A stretch of DNA of 64,000 nucleotides, taken from positions 682,001-746,000 of the forward strand of contig NC_015678.1 of assembly GCF_000164675.2 (NCBI RefSeq). Reading direction: 5' to 3'. The notes beneath the pieces are model-generated. The model was given only the letters and a program-made list of their open reading frames with translations. It was not told the origin of the DNA and did no database searches. Position 1 is the first letter of the stretch. Every line of letters starts with the position of its first letter. Shown here piece by piece: positions 37,604 to 46,727 of the stretch. Origin of the DNA: Streptococcus parasanguinis ATCC 15912. Lineage in GTDB: Bacteria > Bacillota > Bacilli > Lactobacillales > Streptococcaceae. Made by a program: the position numbers and the translations under genes.

Positions 37604-38824
37604 TTATAGCAAATCCTCAATCAGGTCATCGACCTCATCTTTTTCTTCTTTTGGTGTGATCTCAGTTACGATGATACCTGCTACCGCACGCTCAACCAAA
37701 GCTTCCACATCCATACGTTGCTCATACTGCTCCGCATTTTTGAGTTTCGGATTCGTCTTTGGACGATCCGGTGCAAAGATGGTACAACAATCTTCGAATG
37801 GCTGGATAGAGATTTCAAAGGTATCAATCTCTTGGGCAATATCGATGATTTCCAATTTGTCCATGGTCACTACCGGACGGATAACCGGCGTATTGGTCAC
37901 GGCATTGATGGCCTGCATACTCTCTAAGGTTTGGCTAGCCACTTGTCCCAAGCTTTCACCATTGATAATCACCAAACCACCGCGAACCTCGCGAATGCGG
38001 TCTGTAATACGCATCATAAAGCGACGGGTCAAAGTCATGAGGTAGGCTTCTGGTGCCTTGGCCTTGATTTCCTCTTGGATCTCTGTGAAGGGCACCTCGA
38101 TAAATTGGATATTGCCCCCAAACTTGGTCAACTTCCGTGTTAAATCATGGGCCTTTTTCAAAGCACCTGGGCTGGTATAAGGCGGGCTAGCAAAGTGGAC
38201 TGCCTCGATATCCACTCCACGCTTCAAGGCTAGGTAACCAGCTACTGGAGAGTCAATTCCACCAGAAAGCATGAGCATGCCCTTGCCAGACGTACCAACA
38301 GGAAGGCCACCTGCTCCATTAATGGTTTCATAAGAAATATAGGCTGCTTCTTCTCGAATTTCAACTTGCAAGTTGATATCTGGTTTTTTCATCTGAGCTT
38401 GGATGGTTGGGATCGCTTCAAAGACAGCACCTCCCAAGGTTTGATTGAGCTCGCGACTATCGAGTTCAAAGGTATGGTCACTGCGTTTACTTGAGATTTT
38501 AAAGGTCAAGCCGTCCTTGTAAATCTCCTTCATAATCTCTTGCACAGCCGCTTTTAAGGCCGGAACAGATTTTTCAATCTTGTAAACGGGTGAAAAATTT
38601 TGGATTCCAAAAACCTGCTTGAGGGATTCGGCTACCGGTTCATAATCCGTCCCATGCAGATAAGCATGCGCTCGATCACGGTCCGCTGTCACTTTGACAG
38701 CTGGATAGATAGATAAAACATCTTGGATATTATTGCGAAGTTTATTGATGAAACGCATGCGGTTCTTTCCTTTAGTAGAAAGCTCTCCATAGCGAATCAT
38801 AATTTCTGAATAGGTTAAGGTCAT
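37604..38824 (-). CDS. thiI: tRNA 4-thiouridine sulfurtransferase ThiI (without rhodanese domain)
   Basis: 406 aa. N-terminal ferredoxin-like and THUMP domains (about 1-165) and the PP-loop ATPase domain with [21 protein letters not shown] (about 180-200; SGGIDS) and [16 protein letters not shown]. It adenylates U8 of tRNA and inserts sulfur to make s4U. Like other Firmicute ThiI it lacks the C-terminal rhodanese domain, so sulfur must come from the cysteine desulfurase encoded just upstream (18 bp). Confidence 0.95.
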   Translation of the reverse strand: MTLTYSEIMIRYGELSTKGKNRMRFINKLRNNIQDVLSIYPAVKVTADRDRAHAYLHGTDYEPVAESLKQVFGIQNFSPVYKIEKSVPALKAAVQEIMKEIYKDGLTFKISSKRSDHTFELDSRELNQTLGGAVFEAIPTIQAQMKKPDINLQVEIREEAAYISYETINGAGGLPVGTSGKGMLMLSGGIDSPVAGYLALKRGVDIEAVHFASPPYTSPGALKKAHDLTRKLTKFGGNIQFIEVPFTEIQEEIKAKAPEAYLMTLTRRFMMRITDRIREVRGGLVIINGESLGQVASQTLESMQAINAVTNTPVIRPVVTMDKLEIIDIAQEIDTFEISIQPFEDCCTIFAPDRPKTNPKLKNAEQYEQRMDVEALVERAVAGIIVTEITPKEEKDEVDDLIEDLL

Positions 38825-38842
38825 GTTGATTTCCTTCTAAAA

Positions 38843-39985
38843 TTAACGTACTTTTCGTGTTTGCTCGTAAATCAGTTTGAACTTGGTCAAGAATTGCTCG
38901 ACTTGGCTCATGTCGTTTTCAAGATCGAGACTCAAGCGTACAGCAGTCTGGGCGATACTCTTGTCCACTCCCATGGCAATCAAGGTTCCAGCTGGCTTAC
39001 CAGCTTTAGACGAGCAGGCACTGGTTGTCGAGATGTAAATATCAAACTCTTCAAAGGCATGGACCACTACTTCTCCACGAACTCCCTTGATCCCGAAAGT
39101 CAAGATGTGAGGCGCAAAGTGATCCTCACCAGAAAAGACAGTGACATCTGGATAGTTAGCCAATTCTTCGCGGATGACTTCTTTCATCTGCTGGGTCTTG
39201 CTGGCAAAAGCTTCTTGGTTTTCCATGGCTAAGCGTAGGGCTTTTGCCGTTGCTGCGATTCCTGCCACGTTCTCGGTTGTCGAGCGCATTTCCTTTTCTT
39301 GACCACCTCCGGTTAAGAGAGGAGTGATCTTTTTGCCTTCTTTGATGTAGACAAAGCCTACTCCGCGAAGCCCATGGAATTTGTGACTAGAGAAGGTCGC
39401 AAAATCCACGCGCTCTGGTAGATAAACTTCTGTTGCTACCTTTGCCAAGGCTTGAACCGCATCGACATGGAAACTAACCGTTGGGCGATCTTCCAGAAGA
39501 GCCGCGATTTCATGGATGGGCTGGATGGAGCCAATCTCATTGTTGACGGCCATGACAGAGACTAAGGTCGTATCCGGACGGAGAAGACTAGCCAAGGCAT
39601 CCACCTTGACAAAGCCACGCGCATCCACAGGAGCGTAATCCACTTCGAATCCTTGTGTCTTTAACCAAGCAGCCGATTCCTTGATGGCAGGATGCTCGAT
39701 GTCAGAGACAATGATATGCTTGCCATAAGGAGCTTTTTCAAAGGCGACACCCTTGAGAATCCAGTTGTCCCCTTCTGTCCCACCAGACGTGAAGTAAATT
39801 TCCTCAGCTTTCTTGCCAATTAGCTCAGCAATTTGTTTCCGAGAAGCTTCTAAAATACGAGTAGCTTGACTACCTAGATTGTGCAAACTAGAAGGGTTGC
39901 CCCAGATCCGAGTTGCTACTTCTGTATAAGTCGCAAGGGCTTCTGGATAGGGTTTAGTCGTTGCTGAATTGTCAAAATAGATCAT
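38843..39985 (-). CDS. Cysteine desulfurase (NifS/IscS type, ThiI partner)
   Basis: 380 aa class V aminotransferase fold. PLP-binding Lys in FSSHKFHGLRGVGF (about residues 199-212), active-site Cys loop STTSACSSKAGKPAG (about 317-331), and TSGGTEGDN near 67-75. It takes sulfur from cysteine as a persulfide. The tight pairing with thiI matches NifZ-ThiI of B. subtilis, so its main job is tRNA 4-thiouridine rather than Fe-S assembly. Confidence 0.93.
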   Translation of the reverse strand: MIYFDNSATTKPYPEALATYTEVATRIWGNPSSLHNLGSQATRILEASRKQIAELIGKKAEEIYFTSGGTEGDNWILKGVAFEKAPYGKHIIVSDIEHPAIKESAAWLKTQGFEVDYAPVDARGFVKVDALASLLRPDTTLVSVMAVNNEIGSIQPIHEIAALLEDRPTVSFHVDAVQALAKVATEVYLPERVDFATFSSHKFHGLRGVGFVYIKEGKKITPLLTGGGQEKEMRSTTENVAGIAATAKALRLAMENQEAFASKTQQMKEVIREELANYPDVTVFSGEDHFAPHILTFGIKGVRGEVVVHAFEEFDIYISTTSACSSKAGKPAGTLIAMGVDKSIAQTAVRLSLDLENDMSQVEQFLTKFKLIYEQTRKVR

Positions 39986-40105
39986 GTCCTACGCATCCAT
40001 CACTTTCTTTTTACGTAACTTCTATTTTATCATTTCTAACCGCTTGGGACAAGGATTTGATAAAGAGAGATGTGGCAAAATCACTCTATAAAATTCAGTT
40101 CTTTT

Positions 40106-40134
40106 TAGACATTTTTCAGAAAATGACTTATAAT
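40106..40134 (+). promoter_or_regulatory. Promoter of the Ser/Thr-rich membrane protein gene
   Basis: TAGACA (40106-40111), 17-bp spacer, TATAAT (40129-40134), about 38 nt upstream of the ATG at 40172. Confidence 0.8.
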
Positions 40135-40171
40135 AGGAAAGTGTTAAAAAACAATTTTTGATAGAAAGAGA

Positions 40172-40612
40172 ATGAACATGTCACAATATTCAAGAAGTAA
40201 CAAAAACCAAAAACCTGAGGAAAAAGCAGATACAAGACCATCTCGCGGTGAGAAAGTCAAACAAGGTTTATCCGTATTTCAAACGGTTGTAGCTACGATT
40301 GCCAGTCTCTTAGGGATTATCGTCACTTCCTTTACCATCATGAGTCTGCTCAATAAAGACAATCAAAAAACAGAAGACAAACCATCTAGTAGCACCAGCG
40401 TCGTCGTGGTCCACGATAAGGGCTCTGACTCAAGCGCTACCAATACAGATGCTAACACCAATACACAAACCAGTTCAAATAATACAGATGCTAGTTCACA
40501 AAAAGAAACCGATAGCTCATCTGCTACTGAATCTAGCTCATCTGCCGCACAAGACCAAGGCTCCACAGCAACAGACAGTGGCGCAGATACAGCATCATCT
40601 GGAACCAACTAA
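40172..40612 (+). CDS. Small membrane-anchored Ser/Thr-rich protein of unknown function
   Basis: 146 aa (or 144 from the second Met, MSQYSRSN). A charged cytoplasmic head (residues 1-32, RPSRGEKVKQG), one membrane helix (about 35-60, VFQTVVATIASLLGIIVTSF) and a low-complexity Ser/Thr/Asp/Asn-rich tail of about 80 residues outside the cell. It looks like the streptococcal DUF6556-type proteins; no function is known. The tail composition suggests a flexible, possibly glycosylated, stalk. Monocistronic: own promoter and terminator. Confidence 0.8.
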   Translation: MNMSQYSRSNKNQKPEEKADTRPSRGEKVKQGLSVFQTVVATIASLLGIIVTSFTIMSLLNKDNQKTEDKPSSSTSVVVVHDKGSDSSATNTDANTNTQTSSNNTDASSQKETDSSSATESSSSAAQDQGSTATDSGADTASSGTN

Positions 40613-40615
40613 AAA

Positions 40616-40646
40616 ATCAGTAAGAACAACCTTACTGTTTTTTTTT
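40616..40646 (+). terminator. Terminator of the Ser/Thr-rich protein gene
   Basis: AGTAAG and CTTACT pair around AACAAC and are followed by an eight-T run, directly after the stop codon. Confidence 0.85.
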
Positions 40647-40793
40647 GGCTTTCGATTCCAGCTTTTTCTGATTTTTATAGAAAGCATCTATCTCGTTATC
40701 ATACTCCCATTTAAGCTTTGAACGCTCTTCCTGGATTTGATCCAATTGTTCATATGGAAACTTGTTGGAGCCTATCACGATAAGTTGATTCAG
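40632..40793 (-). pseudogene. C-terminal remnant of an unrecognised gene
   Basis: An open minus-strand frame with no start reads ...IVIGSNKFPYEQLDQIQEE, continues RSKLKWEYDNEIDAFYKNQK and ends KAKKKQ-stop. The amphipathic, Lys/Glu-rich sequence looks like real coding sequence rather than chance. It is preceded in frame by TAG at 40794-40796 and has no ATG or ribosome binding site, so it looks like the tail of a decayed gene. It lies just after the small exported protein gene at 40835-41278, and may derive from a second member of that group. Family unknown. Confidence 0.4.
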
Positions 40794-40834
40794 CTAATGA
40801 AACATATAGATTGTCAAAACTGCTCAAATGCCAA

Positions 40835-41278
40835 TTACTCAAATACTCTACCCCCTATTCTAATGTCGGATCCTAGATACATCTCATCTAGATTCAATGT
40901 ATTGTCCTCATTAATTGGGATATCTACTCCCCAACTCGATTCTTCAATATGATTTATACATCCATAAACATTCATATAATATTCAGGAGTTGTCAGTCCA
41001 CCATCACTCCATTGTGTATGATCCCAATCAATCTGAACGGATTCGACTTTTGAATTTTGTGCTTTGACTAAATCAATAACCTTCTGTTCGTGTTCTTTTA
41101 GGTAGTCAAGTTGTTCTTTTTTTATGTCTCCTTCTGGTTTTTGTACGACTTTCTTTGAAGACGAGGCCGTTATCTTCTGTTCGGGTCTTTTGGTCAGGGT
41201 CATGATTTTTCCTCCAAGAAAAACCAGTCCTAGGATCGGTAACAGAATAATCAAAAATAATTCCAGTCGTCTTTTCAT
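40835..41278 (-). CDS. Small exported or membrane-anchored protein, unknown
   Basis: 147 aa from MKRRLELFLIILLPILG, whose ATG follows GGAGAAGAAGAA. One N-terminal membrane helix (about residues 5-24) then an extracytoplasmic domain rich in charged residues, with KKEQLDYLKEHEQKVIDLVK and a C-terminal part (WDHTQWSDGGLTTPEYYMNV, YLGSDIRIGGRVFE). The hydrophobic segment lacks a lipobox Cys, so it is probably an uncleaved anchor. No family recognised. A remnant lies directly downstream. Confidence 0.7.
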   Translation of the reverse strand: MKRRLELFLIILLPILGLVFLGGKIMTLTKRPEQKITASSSKKVVQKPEGDIKKEQLDYLKEHEQKVIDLVKAQNSKVESVQIDWDHTQWSDGGLTTPEYYMNVYGCINHIEESSWGVDIPINEDNTLNLDEMYLGSDIRIGGRVFE

Positions 41279-41513
41279 TTCTTCTTCTCCAATCGTTCCA
41301 TTCATGACTGAATGGGCTAGTCACTTTCCTTACTATTATAGCATCTTTCATTTGAATCTCAATCTAACTCACTAGTTAGAGACTTTATGCAGCAATCACA
41401 AAAGAACTTGCGAGGTTCTGCTAGAATATAAACAATCCTTTTTTACAAATAACAACCTATGTGATGCTAAAAATTCAAATGTTACATTTTTGTAGAGTAT
41501 CTAAATATAAAAT

Positions 41514-41724
41514 GAAACTTTCCGCTGTGAGAAAAGTGCTAGAAACAACATTGTTTCTAGCACTCGGGAGTTTTGAAACTTTAGGTTCAAAACTAAGTCA
41601 TGGAACTTCCTGGATTGCTGAAATCATCCACTGGATAATTTCACCTAACGTCCGTACTCACTTAAGGAAAGTTTCTAAGAGGAGTTTATCTTCAATCAAA
41701 AAGGAACCCGAAGGTTCCTTTTTG
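41514..41724 (+). ncRNA. Structured RNA element, copy B (candidate sRNA)
   Basis: Outer helix GAAACTTTCC (41514-41523) with GGAAAGTTTC (41666-41675), perfect over 10 bp; then GTGAG/CTCAC; a 12-bp hairpin AGTGCTAGAAAC/GTTTCTAGCACT; a 9-bp hairpin AGTTTTGAA/TTCAAAACT; a third hairpin GAAATCATCC/GGATAATTTC; joints AGTCATGGAACTTC and ACGTCCG; then TAAGAGGAGTTTA and a terminator at 41697-41724. Compared with copy A at 12190-12382 the hairpin arms changed on both sides while pairing was kept. A weak TTACAT (41482) / TATAAA (41506) promoter lies upstream. The remaining gene-free 41279-41480 holds a small AGAAC/GTTCT hairpin (about 41411-41427). Confidence 0.65.
41697..41724. terminator. Bidirectional terminator between RNA copy B and potD
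   Basis: AAAAAGGAACC and GGTTCCTTTTT form an 11-bp stem with loop CGAA. It has T-runs on both strands, so it ends the RNA element on the plus strand and potABCD on the minus strand. Confidence 0.9.
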
Positions 41725-42795
41725 TTATTTTCGATACATCTTGACCTGAAGGTAAAGATCGTTATAGACTCCAAGCAATTTCTTGCCTAATTGTTGATAG
41801 ACTTCCAAATGGTCCAGCGTTTCATCGCTTGGATAGAAGGATTGGTCATCTTGGATTTCTTTTGGCAACATGGCTTTGGCTTTTTTATTTGGCGTTGAGT
41901 AGCCGACATAAAGAGCATTTTTCAAAGCATTTTTAGGACGAAGCATGAAGTTAATAAAGGCATATGCTGCTTCTTTATTTTTCACGGTTTTTGGAATGAC
42001 AATGTTATCAAACCAAAGGTTGCTGGCTTCAGTTGGTACGACATAGCGAAGATCCTTATTGGCATCCAGCATTTGGCTGGCTTCTCCTGAGAAAGTAACC
42101 CCAATAGCTGCATTGTTTTGGATCATATAGCCTTTCATCTCATCGGCCACCAAAGCTTTGATATTTGGCGTCAAGGTGTAGAGTTTATCCACGGCCTCTT
42201 GCAATTTCTTTGGATCCTTTTCATTGAGGCTATAGCCTAATGTATTGAGACCAATTCCCATCACCTCACGCGCACCATCGTACATCATGATGTCATTTCT
42301 GTACTCTTCACGCCAGAGATCCGACCAATGTTCCGGAGCATTTTTGACCATCTTCGTATTGTAGACGATCCCCAAGGTGCCCCAGAAATAAGGTACGGAA
42401 TATTGGTTGCCCGGATCAAACGATTGATTCAAGAGTTTTGGATCGATATTTTCCATCCCTTTGATCTTGGATTGGTCCAACTTTTCAACCAGATGCTCAT
42501 CCATCATCTTGGCAATCATGTATTCACTAGGAATCGCAATATCGTAGGTGGTTCCCCCTTGCTTGATCTTGGTGTACATGGCTTCGTTGGAATCAAAGGT
42601 ATCATATTGCACCTGAATTCCTGTTTCTTTGGTGAATTCCTTGAGCAATTCTGGATCGATATAATCTCCCCAGTTGTAGATGACCAGCTTATCACTATTC
42701 TTGGTATTCATGCTCGCTTCGATCTGGTGGCTAATTCCCCAGAGGACCAGAATGACAAGGACAATCCCTGTTAGGAATGAATAAAGTTTTTTCAT
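41725..42795 (-). CDS. potD: Spermidine/putrescine-binding protein PotD
   Basis: 356 aa extracytoplasmic solute-binding protein. N-terminal membrane segment (KLYSFLTGIVLVILVLWGIS, residues 3-22) without a lipobox Cys, as in pneumococcal PotD. Mature start KLVIYNWGDYIDPELLKEF, then TFDSNEAMYTKIKQGGTTYD and FDPGNQYSVPYFWGTLGIVYN, which line the polyamine site. Captures polyamines for PotBC. Last gene; its start overlaps the potC stop by 4 bp. Confidence 0.96.
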   Translation of the reverse strand: MKKLYSFLTGIVLVILVLWGISHQIEASMNTKNSDKLVIYNWGDYIDPELLKEFTKETGIQVQYDTFDSNEAMYTKIKQGGTTYDIAIPSEYMIAKMMDEHLVEKLDQSKIKGMENIDPKLLNQSFDPGNQYSVPYFWGTLGIVYNTKMVKNAPEHWSDLWREEYRNDIMMYDGAREVMGIGLNTLGYSLNEKDPKKLQEAVDKLYTLTPNIKALVADEMKGYMIQNNAAIGVTFSGEASQMLDANKDLRYVVPTEASNLWFDNIVIPKTVKNKEAAYAFINFMLRPKNALKNALYVGYSTPNKKAKAMLPKEIQDDQSFYPSDETLDHLEVYQQLGKKLLGVYNDLYLQVKMYRK

Positions 42796-43565
42796 GCTGC
42801 TTCCTCCTTTTCACGGGTAATAAAGTAATAACCGATGACCAAGAGCACACTAAAGAGAAAGACAAGGGCGGACAAGGCATTGATACTGAGGGAAATCCCT
42901 TGACGCGCACGGGAGTAGATCTCTACAGACAAGGTTGTAAAACCATTTCCGGTTACAAAGAAGGTCACGGCAAAGTCGTCAAGAGAATAGGTAAAGGCCA
43001 TAAAGTAGCCAGCAATAATGGCTGGTGTCAGATACGGCAACATGATCTCTTTGAGCATTTGTACTTGGGTAGCTCCCAAGTCATAGGCAGCATTGACCAT
43101 ATCCCGGTTCATTTCCTTGAGTCGTGGCAAAACCATCAAGACCACAATGGGAATCGAAAAGGCCACGTGGCTAGCCAGAACAGATAGGAAACCTAGCTGG
43201 TACTTCACCGTCGTAAAGAGAATCAAGAAGCTGGCCCCGATCATAACGTCTGGCGCTACCATGAGAATGTTGTTGATGGAGAGCAAAGGACCTTCTAACT
43301 TTTTCTTCGATTGGTAGATATAAATGGCTCCAAAGGTCCCAATCACTGTCGCAATCAAGGCTGACAAGAAGGCCAAGAGGAAGGTCTCTGATAAGATCAG
43401 CATCAGGCGACTATCTGCGAACAATTCATTGAAATGCTCAAGCGTGAAGCCTGTGAAGGCATTCATATCTCCCCCTTTATTGAAGGCATAAAAGATCAAA
43501 TAAAAGATAGGAAGATAGAGGATCAGAAAGACGAAACCTAGATAAAAATGAGACACTTTTTTCAT
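42792..43565 (-). CDS. potC: Polyamine ABC transporter permease PotC
   Basis: 257 aa from the ATG at 43563-43565 behind GAAAGGAGAGAACG. Six membrane helices; the EAA loop is NAAYDLGATQVQMLKEIMLP (about residues 148-167), which contacts PotA. It overlaps potB by 4 bp and potD by 4 bp. Confidence 0.95.
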   Translation of the reverse strand: MKKVSHFYLGFVFLILYLPIFYLIFYAFNKGGDMNAFTGFTLEHFNELFADSRLMLILSETFLLAFLSALIATVIGTFGAIYIYQSKKKLEGPLLSINNILMVAPDVMIGASFLILFTTVKYQLGFLSVLASHVAFSIPIVVLMVLPRLKEMNRDMVNAAYDLGATQVQMLKEIMLPYLTPAIIAGYFMAFTYSLDDFAVTFFVTGNGFTTLSVEIYSRARQGISLSINALSALVFLFSVLLVIGYYFITREKEEAA

Positions 43566-44368
43566 CGTTCTCTCCTTTCTCTTGTTGCCCACATGGTAAA
43601 GAGCATAGCAAGGATCAGAACAACTCCGATGGTAGAACCCATTCCCCAGTTTTGTGTTGTCAGGAAGTGCTGTTCAATCGCTGTCCCTAAGGTAATGACG
43701 CGGTTTCCACCGATCATCCGTGTCAACATGAAGAGGCTCAGACTAGGAATAAAGACAGATTGTACACCTGAGCGGACTCCATTCATGGACAAGGGGAAGA
43801 CCACATGACGGAAGGTATCCCAACGATTGGCTCCCAAATCATAGCTGGCATTGATCAAGTTTGGATCTAAGTCATCTAAGACATTAAAGATCGGCAAAAT
43901 CATAAAAGGCAACTCGATGTAGCTGGCTACAAAGATAAAGGAGAAATCAGTAAAGAGGATCTGCTGGGGAGCGACTCCGAGAAAGCTTAAAAAGCTATTG
44001 ATGGAGCCGTTTTGCCCAAAGATTCCGATAAAGGCATAGGCTTTGAGCAAGAGATTGACCCAAGTTGGCAAGACGATCAACATCAACCACAACTGCCGGT
44101 GTTTGAGCAGCGTCAAAAAGTAAGCAGTCGGGTAGGAGATCAAGAGCGTCACCAGGGTGACGATTCCGGCATAAAGGACCGAATTAAAGCTCATCTTTAA
44201 ATAGGTCAAATTTTGCGAAGTGAAGAACTCTTTGTAGTTTTCAAGTGAAAACTGCCCTTCAACGTTAAAAAACGATTGAAAGATGATCATGACTACAGGA
44301 GCCAAAACAAAGAGAAAAATCCACAAGAAATAGGGGAGGATAAATAGATTAGAGGTTGTTTTCTTCAT
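43562..44368 (-). CDS. potB: Polyamine ABC transporter permease PotB
   Basis: 268 aa from the ATG at 44366-44368 behind GGAGGAAAGAG. Six membrane helices; EAA loop [20 protein letters not shown] (about 174-193). Partner of PotC in the membrane channel. Overlaps potA by 20 bp. Confidence 0.95.
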   Translation of the reverse strand: MKKTTSNLFILPYFLWIFLFVLAPVVMIIFQSFFNVEGQFSLENYKEFFTSQNLTYLKMSFNSVLYAGIVTLVTLLISYPTAYFLTLLKHRQLWLMLIVLPTWVNLLLKAYAFIGIFGQNGSINSFLSFLGVAPQQILFTDFSFIFVASYIELPFMILPIFNVLDDLDPNLINASYDLGANRWDTFRHVVFPLSMNGVRSGVQSVFIPSLSLFMLTRMIGGNRVITLGTAIEQHFLTTQNWGMGSTIGVVLILAMLFTMWATRERRER

Positions 44369-45506
44369 CTCTTTCCTCCTCAATGGCATTAATCAAACCA
44401 GCTTCTTGCTCTTCCACTTCAACGTACTCTTCGATCCGCGCATCGAATTCTTCTTCGGTTTCATTGAGACGCATAACGTGGATATCTTCTGGTTCAAAGT
44501 CTAACCCGATGACTTCTCCCACGATGGCCTTACGAGTGGAGTGAATCATCCACTCATTTCCCAAATCATCATAGGCGATGATCTCATAATGCACACCACG
44601 GAAGAGCTGAGTATCCACCTTCACTTGGAGCTTACCTTCTTCAGGAAGAGTGATTTGCAAGTCTTCAGGACGAATAACGACTTCAACTGGTTCGTTTGGA
44701 CGCATCCCACCATCGACGGCTTCAAAGCGTTTGCCATTGAACTCAACCAAGTAGTCCTCGATCATACGACCATCTAGAATGTTGGACTCCCCGATAAAGG
44801 TAGCTACAAAGTGGTTGATTGGCTCATCATAGATATCTACTGGTGTACCAGATTGGACGATCTCTCCTTCGTTCATGACAAAGATCCAGTCACTCATGGC
44901 AAGGGCTTCTTCTTGGTCATGGGTAACAAAGACAAAGGTAATCCCCAAGCGTTGTTGCAATTCCCGCAACTCATACTGCATGTCTGTCCGAAGTTTCAAG
45001 TCAAGTGCAGACAAGGGCTCATCTAAAAGGACCACTCGTGGTTCATTGATAATAGCCCGGGCAATAGCTACCCGCTGGCGTTGACCACCAGATAATTTTT
45101 GGATCGAACGTTTTTCAAATCCTGCTAACTGGACCATTTTCAATACTTCTGAAACCCGACGTTCGATCTCAGCCTTGTCCACCTTTTTCAAACGAAGGGG
45201 AAAAGCCACATTTTCAAAGACCGTCATATGTGGAAAAAGGGCATAGGACTGAAAGACGGTGTGGACATCCCGTTTGTTGGTAGGGACATCATTGATCCGT
45301 TCCCCATCGAGGTAGACATCTCCAGTCGTCGCATCCAAAAGACCGGCAATGATATTAAGGATGGTCGATTTTCCTGATCCAGATGCACCAAGCAGGGTAT
45401 AAAACTTCCCTTCTTCCAATTCAAAATTGATATCCTTTAGGACAACAGTTCCGCTATCTTCAAAGACCTTTGAAACATTTTTAAACTCAATAATTGGTTT
45501 TTTCAA
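44349..45506 (-). CDS. potA: Polyamine ABC transporter ATPase PotA
   Basis: 385 aa. Walker [10 protein letters not shown] (about residues 38-46), Q-loop [10 protein letters not shown], signature [15 protein letters not shown] (about 138-152), Walker [14 protein letters not shown], and a C-terminal TOBE regulatory domain. The start codon is TTG (45506) with AAGGA about 11 nt upstream, a weak initiation site. The 207-bp spacer after murB carries strong secondary structure that could control its expression. Confidence 0.95.
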   Translation of the reverse strand: MKKPIIEFKNVSKVFEDSGTVVLKDINFELEEGKFYTLLGASGSGKSTILNIIAGLLDATTGDVYLDGERINDVPTNKRDVHTVFQSYALFPHMTVFENVAFPLRLKKVDKAEIERRVSEVLKMVQLAGFEKRSIQKLSGGQRQRVAIARAIINEPRVVLLDEPLSALDLKLRTDMQYELRELQQRLGITFVFVTHDQEEALAMSDWIFVMNEGEIVQSGTPVDIYDEPINHFVATFIGESNILDGRMIEDYLVEFNGKRFEAVDGGMRPNEPVEVVIRPEDLQITLPEEGKLQVKVDTQLFRGVHYEIIAYDDLGNEWMIHSTRKAIVGEVIGLDFEPEDIHVMRLNETEEEFDARIEEYVEVEEQEAGLINAIEEERDEENNL

Positions 45507-45713
45507 TTCACATAAATTCCTTCTTTACTACGATTACCAAACTGCTTTTCAAACGAAAATGCAGCGGCTGACAGGAAGACCTGTCAGACCACCAATACCT
45601 CTCGGGGACTTACTAGACTGCCCCACCTATTTACGGTATCGATAGGCACTCACCCCCTTTCCGACTGATGCTATCGATGGTTCACTATCAATTGTTCTTC
45701 AATACTAACGTTC
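45507..45713 (-). promoter_or_regulatory. Structured murB-potA spacer (candidate cis-regulatory RNA)
   Basis: Read on the minus strand it contains ATCGATAG and CTATCGAT (8-bp perfect helix, about 45672-45679 and 45637-45644) whose loop carries AAAGGGGGTGA, a 10/11 match to the ideal Shine-Dalgarno; then GGGG/CCCC around GCAGTCTAGTAAGT (about 45604-45625); then the 8-bp hairpin CTGACAGG/CCTGTCAG (45568-45587). No promoter or T-run terminator is evident, so it is probably part of a murB-potABCD transcript. A tiny GTG-started frame is described separately. Confidence 0.45.
45584..45649 (-). CDS. Possible 21-codon ORF in the murB-potA spacer
   Basis: From GTG at 45649 the frame reads MPIDTVNRWGSLVSPREVLV and one more Val before TGA. 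AAAGGGGGTGA lies directly upstream but leaves only about 3 nt to the start, tighter than normal. An overlapping GTG four nt earlier gives MSAYRYRK. Either could be a leader peptide, or the SD-like sequence may serve another purpose. Weakly supported. Confidence 0.2.
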   Translation of the reverse strand: MPIDTVNRWGSLVSPREVLVV

Positions 45714-46610
45714 TTAGGCTTGGCCGATAATGCGAACTTCTGGTTCTAAACGGACACCTGAATGAGCCTCTACTGCTTCAATGACATGGGCGATCAAATC
45801 TTCGTAATCCTTAGCAGTTCCATTGTCGACATTAACCATAAAGCCGGCATGCTTTTCAGAAACTTCCACACCACCGATTCGATAGCCTTTTAGACCTGCT
45901 TCACTGATCAATTGACCTGCAAAATGGCCAACAGGACGCTTAAAGACAGATCCACATGAAGGGTATTCAAGGGGTTGCTTGAGCTGACGAAGATGGGTCA
46001 AACGCTCCATCTCCTGTTTGATTTGCTCGTGATTGCCTGGAGACAAAGCAAATTTGGCAGAGATGACCACAGCACCAGTCTCTTGAATCTTTGAGTGACG
46101 ATAGCCAAAAGCCAACTCTTTCGCCGACAAGGTTTCAATTTCCCCTTCCTTGGTCAAGACCTTACAAGATACAAGGACATGAGCAATCTCTCCCCCATAA
46201 GCTCCAGCATTCATAAAGACAGCCCCACCGACACTGCCTGGAATCCCACTAGCAAACTCGAAGCCTTTCAAACTATGGTGCAAGGCCACATGAGTGGTGT
46301 CGATGAGTTTAGCTCCTGCTTCTGCTTCGATCACATAACCATCCACACTGATGTCACGCAAGCGATCAAACATAATGACAAATCCCGGAATGCCCCCATC
46401 GCGGACAATGATATTGGACGCATTGCCAAGGACCATCCATGGAATTTGCTCTTGGTTGGCAAATTGAACGATGCGTTTTAATTCGTATTGGTTGCGAGGA
46501 AAAGCTAAAAATTCTGCATTCCCACCTACCTTTGTAAAGGTATAATGTTTTAAAGGTTCTTGAAAACGGATATCAATCCCTTCAAGAATTTGATTTATTT
46601 TTTCATTCAT
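45714..46610 (-). CDS. murB: UDP-N-acetylenolpyruvoylglucosamine reductase
   Basis: 298 aa type II MurB (no extra Tyr loop). FAD site: [20 protein letters not shown] (about residues 58-77) and [20 protein letters not shown] (about 120-139). Catalytic Ser in [11 protein letters not shown] and the C-terminal Glu in LEPEVRIIG. It reduces UDP-GlcNAc-enolpyruvate to UDP-MurNAc with NADPH. Extended -10 TGGTATAAT lies near 46646-46654. Adjacent potABCD is the standard streptococcal neighbour. Confidence 0.97.
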   Translation of the reverse strand: MNEKINQILEGIDIRFQEPLKHYTFTKVGGNAEFLAFPRNQYELKRIVQFANQEQIPWMVLGNASNIIVRDGGIPGFVIMFDRLRDISVDGYVIEAEAGAKLIDTTHVALHHSLKGFEFASGIPGSVGGAVFMNAGAYGGEIAHVLVSCKVLTKEGEIETLSAKELAFGYRHSKIQETGAVVISAKFALSPGNHEQIKQEMERLTHLRQLKQPLEYPSCGSVFKRPVGHFAGQLISEAGLKGYRIGGVEVSEKHAGFMVNVDNGTAKDYEDLIAHVIEAVEAHSGVRLEPEVRIIGQA

Positions 46611-46645
46611 CTTTCTGTCTGTTCTCTCTCTATAAAATACAAACT

Positions 46646-46654
46646 ATTATACCA
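46646..46654 (-). promoter_or_regulatory. murB promoter (extended -10)
   Basis: On the minus strand TGGTATAAT precedes murB by about 36 nt. The -35 is poor. It probably drives murB-potABCD. Confidence 0.55.
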
Positions 46655-46684
46655 AATTTTTATCTATTTTTCGACCCTAAAAAA

Positions 46685-46722
46685 CAAAAGAAGGCCTATA
46701 ATATTCAGGCCTTCCTTTTATC
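46685..46722 (-). terminator. Terminator upstream of murB
   Basis: AGAAGGCCT and AGGCCTTC pair over 8-9 bp, followed on the minus strand by TTTTGTTTTTTAGG. It ends the membrane-protein gene and separates it from murB. Confidence 0.8.
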
Positions 46723-46727
46723 ATTTA

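Noticed and set aside
40363..40608. Minus-strand ORF opposite the Ser/Thr-rich protein
   Set aside because: It is the shadow of a low-complexity coding region and has no SD or promoter.
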